Origin: Podocnemis expansa | Taxonomy: Eukaryota > Chordata > Testudines > Podocnemididae | NCBI GenBank assembly: GCA_007922195.1 | Contig: ML681971.1 | Coordinates: 16,975,066-17,039,065 of the forward strand | DNA length: 64,000 bases | Reading direction: 5' to 3' | Part shown: positions 11,801 to 22,170 of the stretch, piece after piece | Numbering within the stretch: position 1 is the stretch's first letter | Layout of the letters: every line of letters begins with the position of its first letter | Notes under the pieces: generated by a model | What the model was told of the DNA's origin: nothing | Seen by the model: the letters and a program-made list of their open reading frames with translations, nothing else | The model's database searches: none | Program-made: the position numbers and the translations under genes

Positions 11801-14800
11801 GACCTCACTCCTGACTGTTTGGGACATGCCGGTCTTGTCTATGAGTATATACTGGTGTGTAAGACCTTCAGCTTGTAACTGAGACTGAATTAGATATTCT
11901 TCTGGCTCCTATCTGGTGTCTACAGCACTCATTTCAGTTCAGACTTTTGTTGATTCTGTTGCTTCTAACCACAGAGATCTTGGTCTCCATTTTAGGCACC
12001 AGTAAGAGTTCATTTAGAACTTATAAAGCGTAATGGAAGTCTCATAAAAAGCTGCTGGCACTTTTTGTCCTTGTAGCTATTTGTTGTGTAAACATTTGCC
12101 ATGATGTTGATGCTGCAGCTAGAATTTGTTGGGAATAAAGAAAACCTTGAAGTTTAAGAGAAGCATGAAATAAACTTGTTCTGTAGTTAAAATTGAATTG
12201 TAATAGGGAAGACATAGCTTCTGAGAGTTAATATCTCGCCTCCCCTCCTGAACAGTCCAAAGCTGTTAATTATCTTTTGCTCATAAGTCTTAAAATACTC
12301 AGATGCACTGTTAAATATTTTTCATTTCATGATTTACATGGATATTTTTGTTGTGACGGAGTTTGTGTTAAACAAAAAAAGTGACATTAGAGGCTTGCTG
12401 TTATTGGCTTATAGGGTGAAGAGAAGTTTACCTTCATTGAGAAATGTGTCAATCCTCGTTCTGTTACCCTGTTGATCAGAGGTCCAAATAAACATACACT
12501 TACACAAATCAAGGATGCAGTAAGAGATGGGCTACGTGCTGTCAAAAACGCAATTGAGGATGGTAAGTCTCTAGGGTTATTGCAAAGGTCTTATGAGGGC
12601 ACGTCATACCTGTGCCTCTGTCAAGTGGCATGGCTACATTGTTAGCTTTTGTTAGTAATTTATTCAGTCAGATACTGTGCTAAAGCACACTTCTACTCGA
12701 AGTGATCCCAGTGTCTTGCTGTTTTTAATGTGGGTACATACATTTGATCAGTTATTGTAATTTCAGTTACATGTTAACCAACATGATGCTATTCATTTTG
12801 TCACCTTTCTCCAACAAAGAGAATAACTATTTTGTAATGTCAACAATAAGTTAACTGGTGCAGGTAAAGTTCCTGAAAACTTTCTGATTATGGAGAAAAT
12901 TATTAAAATTTTAGATCTAGTTGAATTCCGCTTTTGGGAGTGGAAAGACTAAAAAACACATAACCATACTTGCAAGGCGTATGTCTGTATTTGCAGCAGC
13001 ATGTAGCATACGGACAGTGCACGTTCAGCTAGAAGGAGTATAAATAGTAATGTCGATAGTGAGGCACTGCTTGGGTGAGCAGAGTAGAGATATCCCAGAA
13101 TCCTAGGGCATAAACACTACATCATTTCTCCGTGCCCAAGCAACGTCTCCCACATCTGCCTTGTAGTGTCCCACTATTGTCCTGCACCAGTGAAAGACTC
13201 TAGCAAGTGGAGAAAACCATTGTCAGGTTTTCCCTGCTGCAGTGAAAGACTTACAGCCCTTGGCTGCTGCCACTTCTGCTGCCACTGCTTTTCACAGCCA
13301 TGTGTCGCTACATAATGCGGTGTGGACACAGCCTATTTTCACAGCTCTGTGTGCACTGTATGTGTTACAGCAAGCATAGACAAGGCCAGGGAAAGGCTTG
13401 CTGTCCAGGAATAGATGTTATTACTCTGCGTTCTCAGTTTGAAGCTGTCATTAGACTAGCATTTCTTATCAGTGGAAATAATGTATTTATAACATTTTTT
13501 TAAAAAGTCTCTTTATAACAAAGGTGGCTCTTGATGTTTAAAAATGACCCATAAGAAATGCCAACTGCTTACATAAAAACTTTGTGTGGACCTTGTGGTT
13601 TATTTAATCTTCTTCATGTAATACCAATTTCTGATTGTGTAGAAAGTTATTGGTTCTGTTGTCTTCTTGAACTAAACCTTGCGAACTTCCTGAAGTGTCT
13701 CCATTTGGCCTAAAACACAACTGCTGTCAGTACTTTAGATAGCAGGTCAGGCACTAATACTTTTTTAGTTTAAAAAAAAAAAAAAAAATCATTATTACTA
13801 TGTCTCAGTATTTTTTTAGTGAATACAGTACAAATCATACCGGCTTTACTTACTCTCCACCCCAAAATACATGGTGCTCTTCACTGCAGTTGGCACTCAC
13901 AGTGATTAGATAGTCTTAACTCGACCCTTTTGCCTCCACGGGTGCTTCCTGACTTGATGTAGGCTTAATTGTCTATTGTGGCTGTAATCATTTATGCCCA
14001 TGACCCAACAATTACATCTTTGAGCAATGCATTCCATTCTTGTGACCGCAGCAGTAGGGGGTGCCACGACCTAGTACTGGAGGGTCTGTGACCCCGTACT
14101 GAATCCCAATCCGTCGTTTGAAAACCAGTGCTCTGTCTTCTTTCTTATAGGATGTGTAGTTGCAGGAGCCGGTGCGTTCGAAGTGGCAGTAGCAGATGCT
14201 CTTGTTAAACATAAGCCCAGTGTAAAAGGAAGAGCCCAGTTTGGAGTACAAGCTTTTGCTGATGCTCTACTCATTATTCCTAAGGTATAATGGTTCTTCT
14301 GCTTAAAACAGTAATTTTTCAGCAGCAATCTGTAACTGTCTTATTGTCTGCTTCATTGAAGAGTCTATTGTCAGAAGACAGAAGTGAGTAACAAACATCT
14401 TGAACTGAAAGCAAGCATGTATAGCTTAATTTTTGCCTGAATTATGTCAACTGTTTAGAGCTATGGAGGAGATTAACAGTTGTTGATACACTTTCTGTAG
14501 ATGGTTTCACAGCTTTAAGTTTAACACACACATGTTCTTATTTCTCTAAGGTTCTTGCTCAAAACTCTGGCTATGACCCTCAGGAAACACTAGTGAAGGT
14601 TCAGGCTGAATATGCAGAATCAGGACAGCTTATTGGAGTTGATCTCAACACTGGTAAGAAACTAATCTGTTGCTCAGACAATTGAGGTTAATTTAATTTT
14701 TGAGCCAGCAATGTGGTGGTTTTTTTTCTGTTGACGGAAACAGGATTTTTAAAGATACAGTGGATGCTTCATATTTTATAGCTTCTGAAGATCTTTCAGA

Positions 14801-15252
14801 AAGAGCAAAATTATTGTAAGACATTCTGGCAGTTTTTCAGTCAGTAGCTTCTTTTAGGTGAGTAGAAGAATATTTAACTTCTGTGTAGCTTTATGCAGGG
14901 GAATTAATGAACTGACTTAATGAACTACTCTTCCCCATTTTGGAGGCTGACTCATTTACAAAATACAAATTTTTCTTTGTAACGTGCACAAAGATGAAGG
15001 TCAGTGTTTAGTGATAAGTAGGGAGACACTGACTTTTGGTGGCAGCAGCAGGCCTTGATGTTTGGAAAAGACATGTTAGTCCCTTATGATTTCTTACTGA
15101 TGATAAGAAAAGATTTTGAACTACATTAATAAATGCTAAAATGTGTCCTTTTCATAGAAGGATTTATTTTGCATTTCCAGGTGAACCAATGGTAGCAGCA
15201 GCAGCAGGAATTTGGGATAATTATAATGTCAAAAAACAACTACTTCATTCAT

Positions 15253-15283
<31 letters not shown>

Positions 15284-15671
15284 AGACTTTTTTTATAATT
15301 TTAAACTGGATAAGTTTCTGTTGCTTCTGGCCAGATTTGATGGAATGATTTGGAATCTAAATTTACAGTGTAGAAATAAAAGAACAAAAGTGAGTGCAAT
15401 AGTTATGTAAAAATAAATGGTTTTGATGTCTTTTTAAATCCATACTCACTAGAGAAACAAGACTTGACAAGTTAGTGAATGTGGAATCAACCTACAGATT
15501 TGGGGTGGAGGAGAGCGGCAAGGAGATGCACTTGGTACTCTTGTTTGAATGAATTGTAGTGTAATAGCACGGTTTTTACCATGTGTTCTTCTTTCTAGCA
15601 CGGTGATTGCTAGCAACATTCTTTTGGTTGATGAAATTATGCGAGCTGGAATGTCGTCTCTCAAAGGCTGA
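5742..15671 (+). CDS. CCT6A: CCT6A, T-complex protein 1 subunit zeta (14 coding exons)
   Basis: Joining 14 exons (5742-5878, 6190-6253, 7623-7757, 8712-8885, 9053-9156, 10016-10126, 10734-10893, 11163-11245, 11758-11854, 12415-12562, 14151-14284, 14551-14653, 15181-15253, 15599-15671) gives an open frame of 531 aa, the length I recall for human CCT6A, colinear with it throughout. The product is one of eight subunits of the cytosolic TRiC/CCT chaperonin, which folds actin, tubulin and other proteins using ATP. Visible ATPase motifs are LGPKGT (residues 38-43), TKDGN (57-61), GDGTT (89-93) and a DAVRDGL segment with the probable catalytic Asp393. The usual VPGAGA loop reads VAGAGA (Pro to Ala at 409). 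The start is the first ATG of the CpG-rich exon and matches the family N-terminus. All introns are GT-AG except intron 4 (GC-AG). Introns 3 and 6 host H/ACA snoRNAs. No frameshift or stop interrupts it, so it looks functional. Confidence 0.97.
6190..6253 (+). CDS. CCT6A: CCT6A coding exon 2 (residues 46-67)
   Basis: Acceptor CTCTTGCAG, donor ATG|GTGAGC. It carries TKDGN (57-61), which contacts nucleotide in group II chaperonins. Confidence 0.95.
6425..6640. repeat. Fold-back copy of the short retroelement
   Basis: A plus half with GCATGAGCTTTCGTGGGAGAA is followed by a reversed half with CATCTGATGAAGTGGG and GCCACAGGACTCCCTG. In CCT6A intron 2, with a hAT element (6641-7348) inserted at its right end. 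Confidence 0.65.
6641..7348. mobile_element. Non-autonomous hAT element with a nested MITE
   Basis: Left end CAGTGGCTCCCAGTG, right end (reversed) CAGTTGTTCCCAACCTG. Flanks CACTAGAT / TATTAGAT agree at 6 of 8 bases. It lies in CCT6A intron 2 and is split by the element at 7071-7286. Confidence 0.65.
7071..7286. mobile_element. Tc1/mariner-type MITE (TA target), nested
   Basis: Perfect 14-base inverted ends TAGGGTTACCAGAT that include a TA on each side, the Tc1/mariner target duplication. It interrupts the hAT at 6641-7348. Confidence 0.65.
7363..7470. repeat. Short fold-back copy in CCT6A intron 2
   Basis: AGTCTGGTGGCACTTTGTC is followed by its inverted counterpart AAAGTGCCACCAGACT, a near-perfect hairpin flanked by the family's outer sequence on both sides. 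Confidence 0.6.
7623..7757 (+). CDS. CCT6A: CCT6A coding exon 3 (residues 68-112)
   Basis: Acceptor TTTTGTGTAG, donor GAG|GTACGT. It contains the chaperonin GDGTT ATP/Mg motif at 89-93. Confidence 0.96.
8018..8205. mobile_element. Old hAT element, same family as 21924-22133
   Basis: In CCT6A intron 3. Shares GGCCACATGTGGCCCCTGAAGCTATT, GCAATATCATT and GGTTTCAGTGATGCGGCCCTCAGGCTA blocks with the 21.9 kb copy. Ends TAGAGGTCCCAAAC and GACCCCTG; flanking duplication is blurred. Confidence 0.7.
8373..8498 (+). ncRNA. H/ACA box snoRNA in CCT6A intron 3
   Basis: The ~126 nt segment has H/ACA architecture. Hairpin 1 is closed by GCACAG (8375-8380) with CTGTGC (8422-8427), followed at once by an H box AGAATA (8429-8434). 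A second stem-loop ends in CAGAAGG, and ACA (8493-8495) sits 3 nt from the predicted 3' end. A paralogue with the same layout lies in intron 6. Human CCT6A hosts SNORA15, so this is probably that family, but I cannot align it from memory. Confidence 0.7.
8712..8885 (+). CDS. CCT6A: CCT6A coding exon 4 (residues 113-170)
   Basis: Acceptor AAATTAG. The reading frame demands an end at ACT GAG, followed by GCAAGT, a non-canonical GC donor. The only nearby GT (five bases further in) would break the frame into exon 5. Confidence 0.94.
9053..9156 (+). CDS. CCT6A: CCT6A coding exon 5 (residues 171-205)
   Basis: Acceptor TATTCCAG, donor ACAAC|GTAGGT. Start of the apical-domain side (MEMKHKSET motif). 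Confidence 0.95.
10016..10126 (+). CDS. CCT6A: CCT6A coding exon 6 (residues 205-242)
   Basis: Acceptor CTTTTACAG, donor AAAAC|GTAAGT. Apical-domain segment with HGARHPDM. Confidence 0.95.
10463..10589 (+). ncRNA. H/ACA box snoRNA paralogue in CCT6A intron 6
   Basis: Shares long blocks with the intron 3 copy (GCACAGTGAACACCCAAGT; TTCAGAAGGACAGTA). Hairpin 2 is closed by CTTCTG pairing with CAGAAG directly before ACA (10584-10586), again 3 nt from the end. Hairpin 1 closes with CACA/TGTG before a degenerate hinge (TAGAATTA). Conserved stems with drifted loops suggest duplication within the host gene and continued function, or a recent loss for this hinge-degraded copy. Confidence 0.65.
10734..10893 (+). 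CDS. CCT6A: CCT6A coding exon 7 (residues 242-295)
   Basis: Acceptor preceded by a long T tract and CTTTTCAG, donor AAG|GTGAGA. It carries the Lys/Glu-rich helical-protrusion region of the apical domain. Confidence 0.95.
11163..11245 (+). CDS. CCT6A: CCT6A coding exon 8 (residues 296-323)
   Basis: Acceptor TTGTTCATAG, donor GAGAG|GTTAGT. Codes [10 protein letters not shown]...RRAKRRN. Confidence 0.94.
11758..11854 (+). CDS. CCT6A: CCT6A coding exon 9 (residues 323-355)
   Basis: Acceptor TTTTTTCAG, donor CTG|GTGTGT. Codes LTLACGG...GHAGLVYEY. Confidence 0.95.
12415..12562 (+). CDS. CCT6A: CCT6A coding exon 10 (residues 356-405)
   Basis: Acceptor GGCTTATAG, donor GATG|GTAAGT. Contains DAVRDGL, aligned to the chaperonin catalytic-Asp helix. 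Confidence 0.95.
13985..14130. mobile_element. hAT fragment abutting the CCT6A exon 11 acceptor
   Basis: Matches the 20313-20477 element (TACATCTTTGAGCAATGCATTCC, AGTACTG, GTCCCAATCC-like and the terminal GAAAACCAGTG). It ends 20 bases before exon 11. The left end is truncated or unrecognisable. Confidence 0.6.
14151..14284 (+). CDS. CCT6A: CCT6A coding exon 11 (residues 405-449)
   Basis: Acceptor CTTTCTTATAG, donor AAG|GTATAA. Only 20 bases separate this exon from the end of a hAT fragment (13985-14130). Contains the VAGAGA loop. Confidence 0.94.
14551..14653 (+). CDS. CCT6A: CCT6A coding exon 12 (residues 450-484)
   Basis: Acceptor TTCTCTAAG, donor ACTG|GTAAGA. Codes [10 protein letters not shown]...GVDLNTG. 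Confidence 0.95.
15181..15253 (+). CDS. CCT6A: CCT6A coding exon 13 (residues 484-508)
   Basis: Acceptor CATTTCCAG, donor ATG|GTAAAT. The donor runs straight into a (TA)n tract. Confidence 0.94.
15257..15284. repeat. (TA)n microsatellite
   Basis: About 14 TA units begin within the donor context of CCT6A exon 13. Length polymorphism here could alter the sequence next to the 5' splice site. Confidence 0.9.
15599..15671 (+). CDS. CCT6A: CCT6A coding exon 14 and stop (residues 508-531)
   Basis: Acceptor CTTTCTAG. The exon ends in the family C-terminus [10 protein letters not shown] and TGA. Confidence 0.96.
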
Positions 15672-15927
15672 ATTGAATCTACCCTCTTTCTGTGGTGGTT
15701 CCTTTTGAGTGGAAAGATGCCCCTATGATGTAATTTAAAAATGAAATCTAGCTCAATGTGTTAACTTCTCCATTGGATTTTCACAGTAACAGATGTAACT
15801 GTCTCTTTGGAGTAAACATGCCCACTCTCAAATATTATCACCTACTCAAATACTAGGTTCTAAATCAGTTATTTATTTTTTCTTAATTGCACTGAAATGT
15901 ACAACTAAAATTGCAGTCTTTTTACCT

Positions 15928-15933
15928 AATAAA
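15928..15933 (+). promoter_or_regulatory. CCT6A: CCT6A polyadenylation signal AATAAA
   Basis: Canonical AATAAA about 257 bases after the stop codon, followed by T/G-rich sequence (CTGTGTTTTTCTTGT) that fits a downstream element. Confidence 0.8.
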
Positions 15934-15959
15934 CAGTTCTGCTCTGTGTTTTTCTTGTA

Positions 15960-17260
15960 ATGGTGTCTGTTAATTAACTTCTGTATTGGTTGAGATGGCT
16001 GATGTTGCAGGACAGTTCAGTGCTATTGTCCACTGGGAGAAGATGTCATTTTCTTAGAATTTACTCTTTTGAATACTACCATTCTGGGCATTGCTAGACT
16101 ACCCCAGGCGTGAATGACTTTCTGTGCTCACATGCATCTGCAGATTGGACTGCGTCAAACTATTTATGGTTTTCAAGATTTGCTGGGATGGAAAGTCTCC
16201 ACAGGATTTGTGAAGAATGTTTAATTGTCTTGGAGACAGGATGTTTTAACATGTGGGATGCTGGACTAGGTGAGAGTTGGACTTGGATTCTTTGTCATAG
16301 ATCAGCAGCATAGTTAAGAACTCATGACACCATATTTATCAGTTTCCCTATCTACAAACAAAATTACTGTTACCTCGCTCTTAGTAAAGTGGTAGATGAT
16401 TGTAGGTGGAAAGCCGTGTTATGTTTTTTGGCATTCTTCTAATTAATTAGAATTTTTATATATTTAGATATAACATAAAATAATGTATAATAGTTGTCTA
16501 TCCTCCGTTATATTTTAAAATACTCTACAGACTTCCTGGTGTGTTTCTGCAGTGTTTGATTTTATTGGCAGAATCTGTTAACTCAGATGGGAAGTCCCCA
16601 ATGCCAGAATCCATTCTAGCAGTCACTTGAGGACTTTAGGGACAGGGATGGGCAGGAACTCTTGATAGATCAGGCAAGCCTTGAACCAGACTCAGCTATG
16701 ATTCCATCAAAGGTGAATAACTCTAGTTTTGATTCTCTTGCTTTCCTCAGGCCACTGGAACCTTCCACTGGTAATGTAGATTCTTATTTTAATTGCATGT
16801 GTCTTATATATTCCATATTACAAAACTTTTGTCTTCAGTCTCATGTGCCTTTGGTTGTAAGGGGATCAAAAAAATTCACTTTCCCTCAACTCTAGCTATG
16901 TTTTTGAATTTTTCCATTCTAATATCTTAGTGCATCTTTTGAGTGTTAGATTTTTTTTTTTTTTCTGATTGATTATGGGCATGGGCCAGATCAGTCCTTG
17001 CATACTGAGCTGTCCCAAACCATTGTTTGGGCAAACAAGGAATACAGTACAAAGCCTCCAAAGGAAAAAGTGAGTCGTAAAGCACTCAAAACTGCACAGT
17101 CCTATATCAATACATGAGGAATCAGTCATTGGAGACTTGTTGCAAAGCAAACCTTTGTAATCCTTATATACAGAAGAGCTCATGGGCAGGGTTTAAAAAT
17201 ATTACCTGTGCAGAAAATCTCAACACCTCTCAGTAAAAGTAGGTTCAAAATACTCCTATA
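15960..17260. other. Intergenic, CCT6A downstream
   Basis: AT-rich sequence with no recognisable gene, RNA or defined repeat between the CCT6A polyadenylation signal and DIRS copy 1. Confidence 0.6.
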
Positions 17261-17267
17261 ACAGTGG

Positions 17268-19300
17268 GTTACTTACCAGTAACTGTCCTCCTTTTGAGAT
17301 GGGCTGCTTCTATTCATTTCAGTAATAGGTGTGTCTGTGCCACAGCGCACGATTGACAGGCTAGGACAAAAGGTTTCTGACCAGAACCAGGTTGGCAGCC
17401 ACTGCCCCCTAGCCGCCCCATGGCTATATATGTGACCCCCGTCCAATCCCTCAGTCCCTAAAAGTTGCCAACTTGGAGTAGCAGGGATGGTGGGAGGGTT
17501 CTGAATGAATCTGAGCAGCCTGTCTCAAAGAAGGACAGTTAATGGTAAGTGGCTCATGTGGGAGAGACCATCAGGTACGATGGTCTGGCCTAAGAGGGGA
17601 AAATAAAGGCCTATGCCTCCTGAGTGCTCCCTGTCTGCAATCAACGGGAGAAGCAGGTGGCCTAAAGTTACCTTATCATGGGAAAAATAAAAGTGCAGCC
17701 ACCTATTCATGATTGGTGAGGTGGCTTCATGTGCCAACATCAGAGGTCAGTAGTATGCATCTGTCAAGGCATGTGGACCGGATACGTCTCCTGGCCTTAG
17801 GCTTACACTATGTCCCTTAGCTGTTGATGGGGAATTAATGTGACCCCAGAGGAAAACGGCTTACTAGGGGTGAGTACATGAAGGCTAAAACAAGGGGAAG
17901 AGGGAGGAGAGAAAACTCCTTGCTGATCTGGCTGAAGAGGCAAATCACAGGGAGGTACAGGAACAATGAACGACCACCTGGTAAACGCGATTCCTCAGTT
18001 GTCAACCTGGGTTGGCAATTGGGTGCTGAGAGCACCCCTTCAGAGGCCCATAGGTACACATAGTTATCAACAGGTGAAGGGGCAAGGGAACCCAAGGCTG
18101 CAAAAGATCAAATGTGCCACAAGGTAAGAGATTGAATTACCACCTTGGGGTGAGAGCAGGGAGAAGACCTTTAAGGTCTAGGTAGGAAAGGGAGCCCAGC
18201 TCCATTAGATAAGGGTTGGGGGTAGGGGTAAGGGTATGGCACTGTGGTAGGGTGCCCCCCCCCCACCACCACCACCAGGGGGACAGCAACTAGGGGAGGG
18301 AGAAGAAAAGGCGACTTGATGAAGGTCATAAATTCCCTTGACACATAAGGCATATGTCTGGCCACATAATGTGTGATGGAGAGTGAGCTGGAAGTGCGAG
18401 TGAATCTCTGGCCCTGGGTGGAAAGACTCTTGAAGGGTGGTAGAGTCTGGTGGGAGACCGGTTACTCCCTCCATTAGGTACCGTGGAGCGAGAAGGGGAG
18501 CGTCCAAGGGTGACCCTGGCGCTGAGGGTACATTAGGGATGGGAGGTATTACCAAAGAAGGAAGATGGGAAAAAGGGACTAGGGCCTTTTGACCACTCCT
18601 ACCAGGACGACAGAACCGAGGAGAATGGAAAACCCCACAAAGGAAAACAGGAGGTAGGAAAAATGGGGCCACTGACTGTAGTAACACACAGCCAGGATAA
18701 AAGATCACTGTCAATCAGCAGCTCACTAGTGACCCTCATGGAAACAGTGGGAGATTAAGGTGGCACCAGCTGTAAGACCAAGGAGCCCTCTGAACCTTTA
18801 GATAGGTTTGGAGTGAGTTGGGGAAGGGTCAAATCTGTAGTTAGATGGGGATTTGTTCCTACCTCAGAAGGAGAGGGCTACCTAAGGAACTACCCAGGTC
18901 TAATTATGGGCAACCTGGCTGACTCACAAGTGTTGCTGATTCTGCTCTTTCAGTGTTTGGAACAGGGCTAGCTCACAGCTGCATTCCTGCACCCTTAGGT
19001 GGGGCCCTTTTGAAGGTCCTTGTGCTACTTCCTCTAATACCCAAACATCCTTCTGAGGACTAGGAGGATGGAGCCAAAGATCTTAGCAGCTCCAGACTAT
19101 CCCAATCCACACTGGTACTATAAAACTTGTCCTGTACCTAGCAGTTTGGGGTTGTGTACTTGGCAAAGCAAAGGAGGTTTTGGTCCAACAGAAGAGATTG
19201 AGGTTTTGATAGGCTAGAGTAAAAGGTTTCCAACCACTTGTGCACTGCAGCACAGACACACCTATTACTGAATGTATCTGACCAACGCTCGAAGAAAAAT
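17268..19300 (-). mobile_element. DIRS-like retroelement copy 1 (truncated, minus orientation)
   Basis: Bounded by related inverted ends: CAGTAATAGGTGTGTCTGTG near 17,322 and its reverse complement near 19,255-19,280. The body from ~17,560 to ~19,150 is the reverse complement of 24,100-25,710 in the larger copy. Shared blocks are easily read, e.g. ATAAAGGCCTA, CACCTTATCATGGGAAAAA and AAGGAACTACCCAGGTC. It carries no recognisable protein and is a 3'-region-only derivative. Confidence 0.6.
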
Positions 19301-20312
19301 GAATCTTGTGTTATCTATAACTTGAAACACTTTACCACCTCTTGACTTGGGTAGGTAGGATCTTAATGACGGTCTTCCAAACATTTTATATTGGAGTGTA
19401 AGAAAATCCCAGATACGTGTCAAAATGCTAAGCTGTGCCCACTGCTACCTTCACTGATGGCAGCAATCAACTTTTTTTTATCCAGGTAGATGGAGGCAAA
19501 GTGAAAACCTGCTCAGTCAATCTGGAAGTCTAACCAATAAAACTACCTCCAAAAAAGGCAGCCCTTCCTCATGGGTATGCAGTTCCCTTTGGCTCAGCAG
19601 AGTGGAGATGGTGCACAGAGTACACTGTAAAAAACCGATAGGCGTTAAACAAGTCACAGCTTGCATGATTCCCACTGGCTGTCATTGAATTTGCTGGTTA
19701 AGTATAGACCAGGTCTGTATGCCTCAGTAAGAAGGTGGCTAACTCAAAGTTGTGAGTCCATGCTTCTGTTGCCTTTCTTGTTCCTCAACAATCTCAAACA
19801 GGCTATTTAGAGGGTATTATATTAATATTTAGTGTGATTCCCTGGTAGGAAAGGGTGTGAATAAGACAGAAAACTAAGATAACTTGATGTAATTTGCCAC
19901 ACATTATAATTGCTGTTTGGGTTTGTATTGGATCTGAATGGTAGATGCAGTTAGTCTGGATCCCTAGTTTTACATATTTCCTGTTCAAGTAGGCTGATAC
20001 ATGGTGTATGGTTGGATGTAATGACACAATAGACAGGCTCAACATAAAATAGCTTCTTCCTGAGCCTTTATTAGACCAAGGGTTCTGCCTGATGGAATAA
20101 ATATACATTATTGTTTTCCCCATTTAAAGAGCTGCAATATACAAAGTGTGATGGAGGAGAGCAAAAATAGTTCCAAGACCTACACCATCTGTATTTCCAC
20201 ATACCTTTATGGGGTTTTTTCGCTTATGTGCCACTGTCTCTTTTTAAAGAAAAGAAAATTCCATTGCTGTAATGAAAACCCACGCAGAGCAGGCAAACTG
20301 CCTGCTCTAGAT

Positions 20313-20477
20313 CAGGGGTTTGCAAACTTTTTTCCTCAGGGCCTAGTTGAAAAAAATCATTTATGTCCTCAACCCAATACTTACATCTTTGAGCAATACA
20401 TTCCAGTCTTTTGGCAGTGGCAGCAAGGAGTGTCATGCCCCAGTACTGGGTCCCAATCCCAAGTCTGATAACCACTG
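20313..20477. mobile_element. Non-autonomous hAT element
   Basis: Ends CAGGGGTTTGCAAAC and (reversed) CAGTGGTTATCAGAC. Flanks CTCTAGAT / CCCTATAT agree at 6 of 8 bases. Same family as 13985-14130. Confidence 0.65.
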
Positions 20478-20887
20478 CCCTATATAGAAACCACAGAACT
20501 GATCACATGAAAAGTGCTGTCAAGTTCCCAAAAGTTGGTTTGGGGCTTGCTTGTGGGGCCAAGGGGTGGCAGTAAGAACAACAAGCTGCTATTCAAGCAC
20601 TGCTTGAATACATCCAGTAATAGGCATGTCCATGCCACAGCGCACGATTGGTTGGAAAACTTTTGCCCTAGCCTGTCAAAACAGGGCTAGCGGCCACTGC
20701 CCCCTAGCCACCCTGTGGCTATATATGTGGTCGCTGCCCTGTCCCTCCTCAGTTCCATTTTCCACCCTCAGCGATGGTATCAGAACAGCCCACTCCTTGT
20801 GATCGCACAAGCAGCCTGTCTTTGCTTCTTTTATGAGCCATTCGCTCAACTGGGAGAACCTCTTCCTGGACGTCGTTCCACCGAAAA

Positions 20888-21145
20888 GTGCTACTCTCAT
20901 CGAGTGCGCAGCTTCAGAGCAGGAAAATCGCTCCTACTCACCATCTGCAAGGGTTTAAACCTTGTGCTGCCTGTCGCAAGGCCTTCCTGTGGGACAACCC
21001 CTACGAGAAGTGCCTCTGGTTTCTGAACAAAGCCCATCTGGTCACCGAGTGCTCTATCTGTCGGTCCAAACCACAGACCACTAAAGATGGAGAGCAAAGG
21101 GCGCTGTGCATTTGCCTTGAAGCAAGTGTGGCAGCCTACCCCTGA
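20888..21145 (+). pseudogene. DIRS gag N-terminal zinc-binding segment (remnant)
   Basis: The frame shows a Cys/His cluster of the form CxxC...C...H...CxxC (FKPCAACRKAF, KCLWFLNKAHL, ECSICRSK). This resembles the N-terminal zinc-binding block of vertebrate DIRS gag proteins. It is followed by serine/proline-rich low-complexity sequence in other frames, so the gag frame is shifted. Confidence 0.5.
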
Positions 21146-21923
21146 AGCTTTGGGGGTTCCTTCAGCACTGCGTACCAGCTTGGCACTGCAACCTTCGCGG
21201 TGCCACTCTCCTTGAGAGCAAACAAAGATGAGTGTGGTACCAGTTTCAGTACCAAAGTGTTGGCACTGCTCTAGGTCTCCCACCCAGAGGTCGCCTTGGG
21301 ACTGGCAGGAGTTGGTGCTGGTCCCTACCACTCTGGAGGCTTTTGAGGCAGCAAAGGTGCTCCTCTTCCTGCCAATGCCTCCCACCCCAGTACCCCCCCA
21401 AGAAAAGGGGTAAATCAGCCTTCACTTCAGGAGCCTGGTCACCTCAAAAGTGGTACCGGACTCCATCACCAATATCGGTGCCGAGTTCCCCGGCACCAGA
21501 GCCAGCCATGCAAGAAGGCCCTGGTACCATTGAGTCTTCCCCTCGGCACCATGTTACCCCACACGGTCCCGGGAGGCTTCTTGATCCCCAAGCCCAGAGG
21601 AAGGTATCTTGAGTAAATGGCCCTGTCCATGGCCCTCGGTACCAACACCCTCTAGGTACCAACCCCATGAATCGTTTCCCCAGGAGACCCCAACGGGTCC
21701 CCTTGGTACCGTTCAGCCCAGCTTGGCCCCGTGTCCTCCAGCACTGGACAGAGCCCAGAACCCCATGCCCCATTCCTACAGTGGGGACCTCGCAGAACAC
21801 TTCAACCTCCTTCGCCATGTTTGTGCTCATGTGGGGTTGGAGGCTCATTCTCCCACAGAGCCTAGTGACACTTTGTTCAGCCCAGCATTCACTTCATCTG
21901 AACCCATAGCAGTTCCCCTACAC

Positions 21924-22133
21924 CAGGGGTCTCAAACGCACAGCCTGTGGGCCGCATGCAGCCCCTAAAGCTATTTCCTGCAGCCCACAGTGACATGATC
22001 GTTGCCAATATTTGCAATATCATTGCATGGAAAGGTTTCAGTGGTGCAGCCCTTGGGCTACCATCCTAATCCTTGTCTGGCCCTCTACTAGTCCTCATGC
22101 AGCCCTCGTGGTAACTTGAGTTTCAGACCCCTG
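21924..22133. mobile_element. Non-autonomous hAT element inside the DIRS copy
   Basis: Inverted ends CAGGGGTCTCAAAC / CAGGGGTCTGAAAC and a perfect 8 bp duplication CCCTACAC (21916-21923, 22134-22141). It interrupts the DIRS gag region, so it is younger than that insertion. Confidence 0.88.
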
Positions 22134-22170
22134 CCCTACACCCTAGCATACGGGACCTTGCCATGTCACA

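Noticed and set aside
16110..16313. 67 aa frame just downstream of CCT6A
   Set aside because: No recognisable domain, no nearby splice or promoter signals, and a length expected by chance.
18205..18714. 169 aa minus-strand frame, related to a frame at 24679-24987
   Set aside because: The resemblance reflects the shared DNA of two DIRS-like copies. The frames start and stop differently and show no protein domain.
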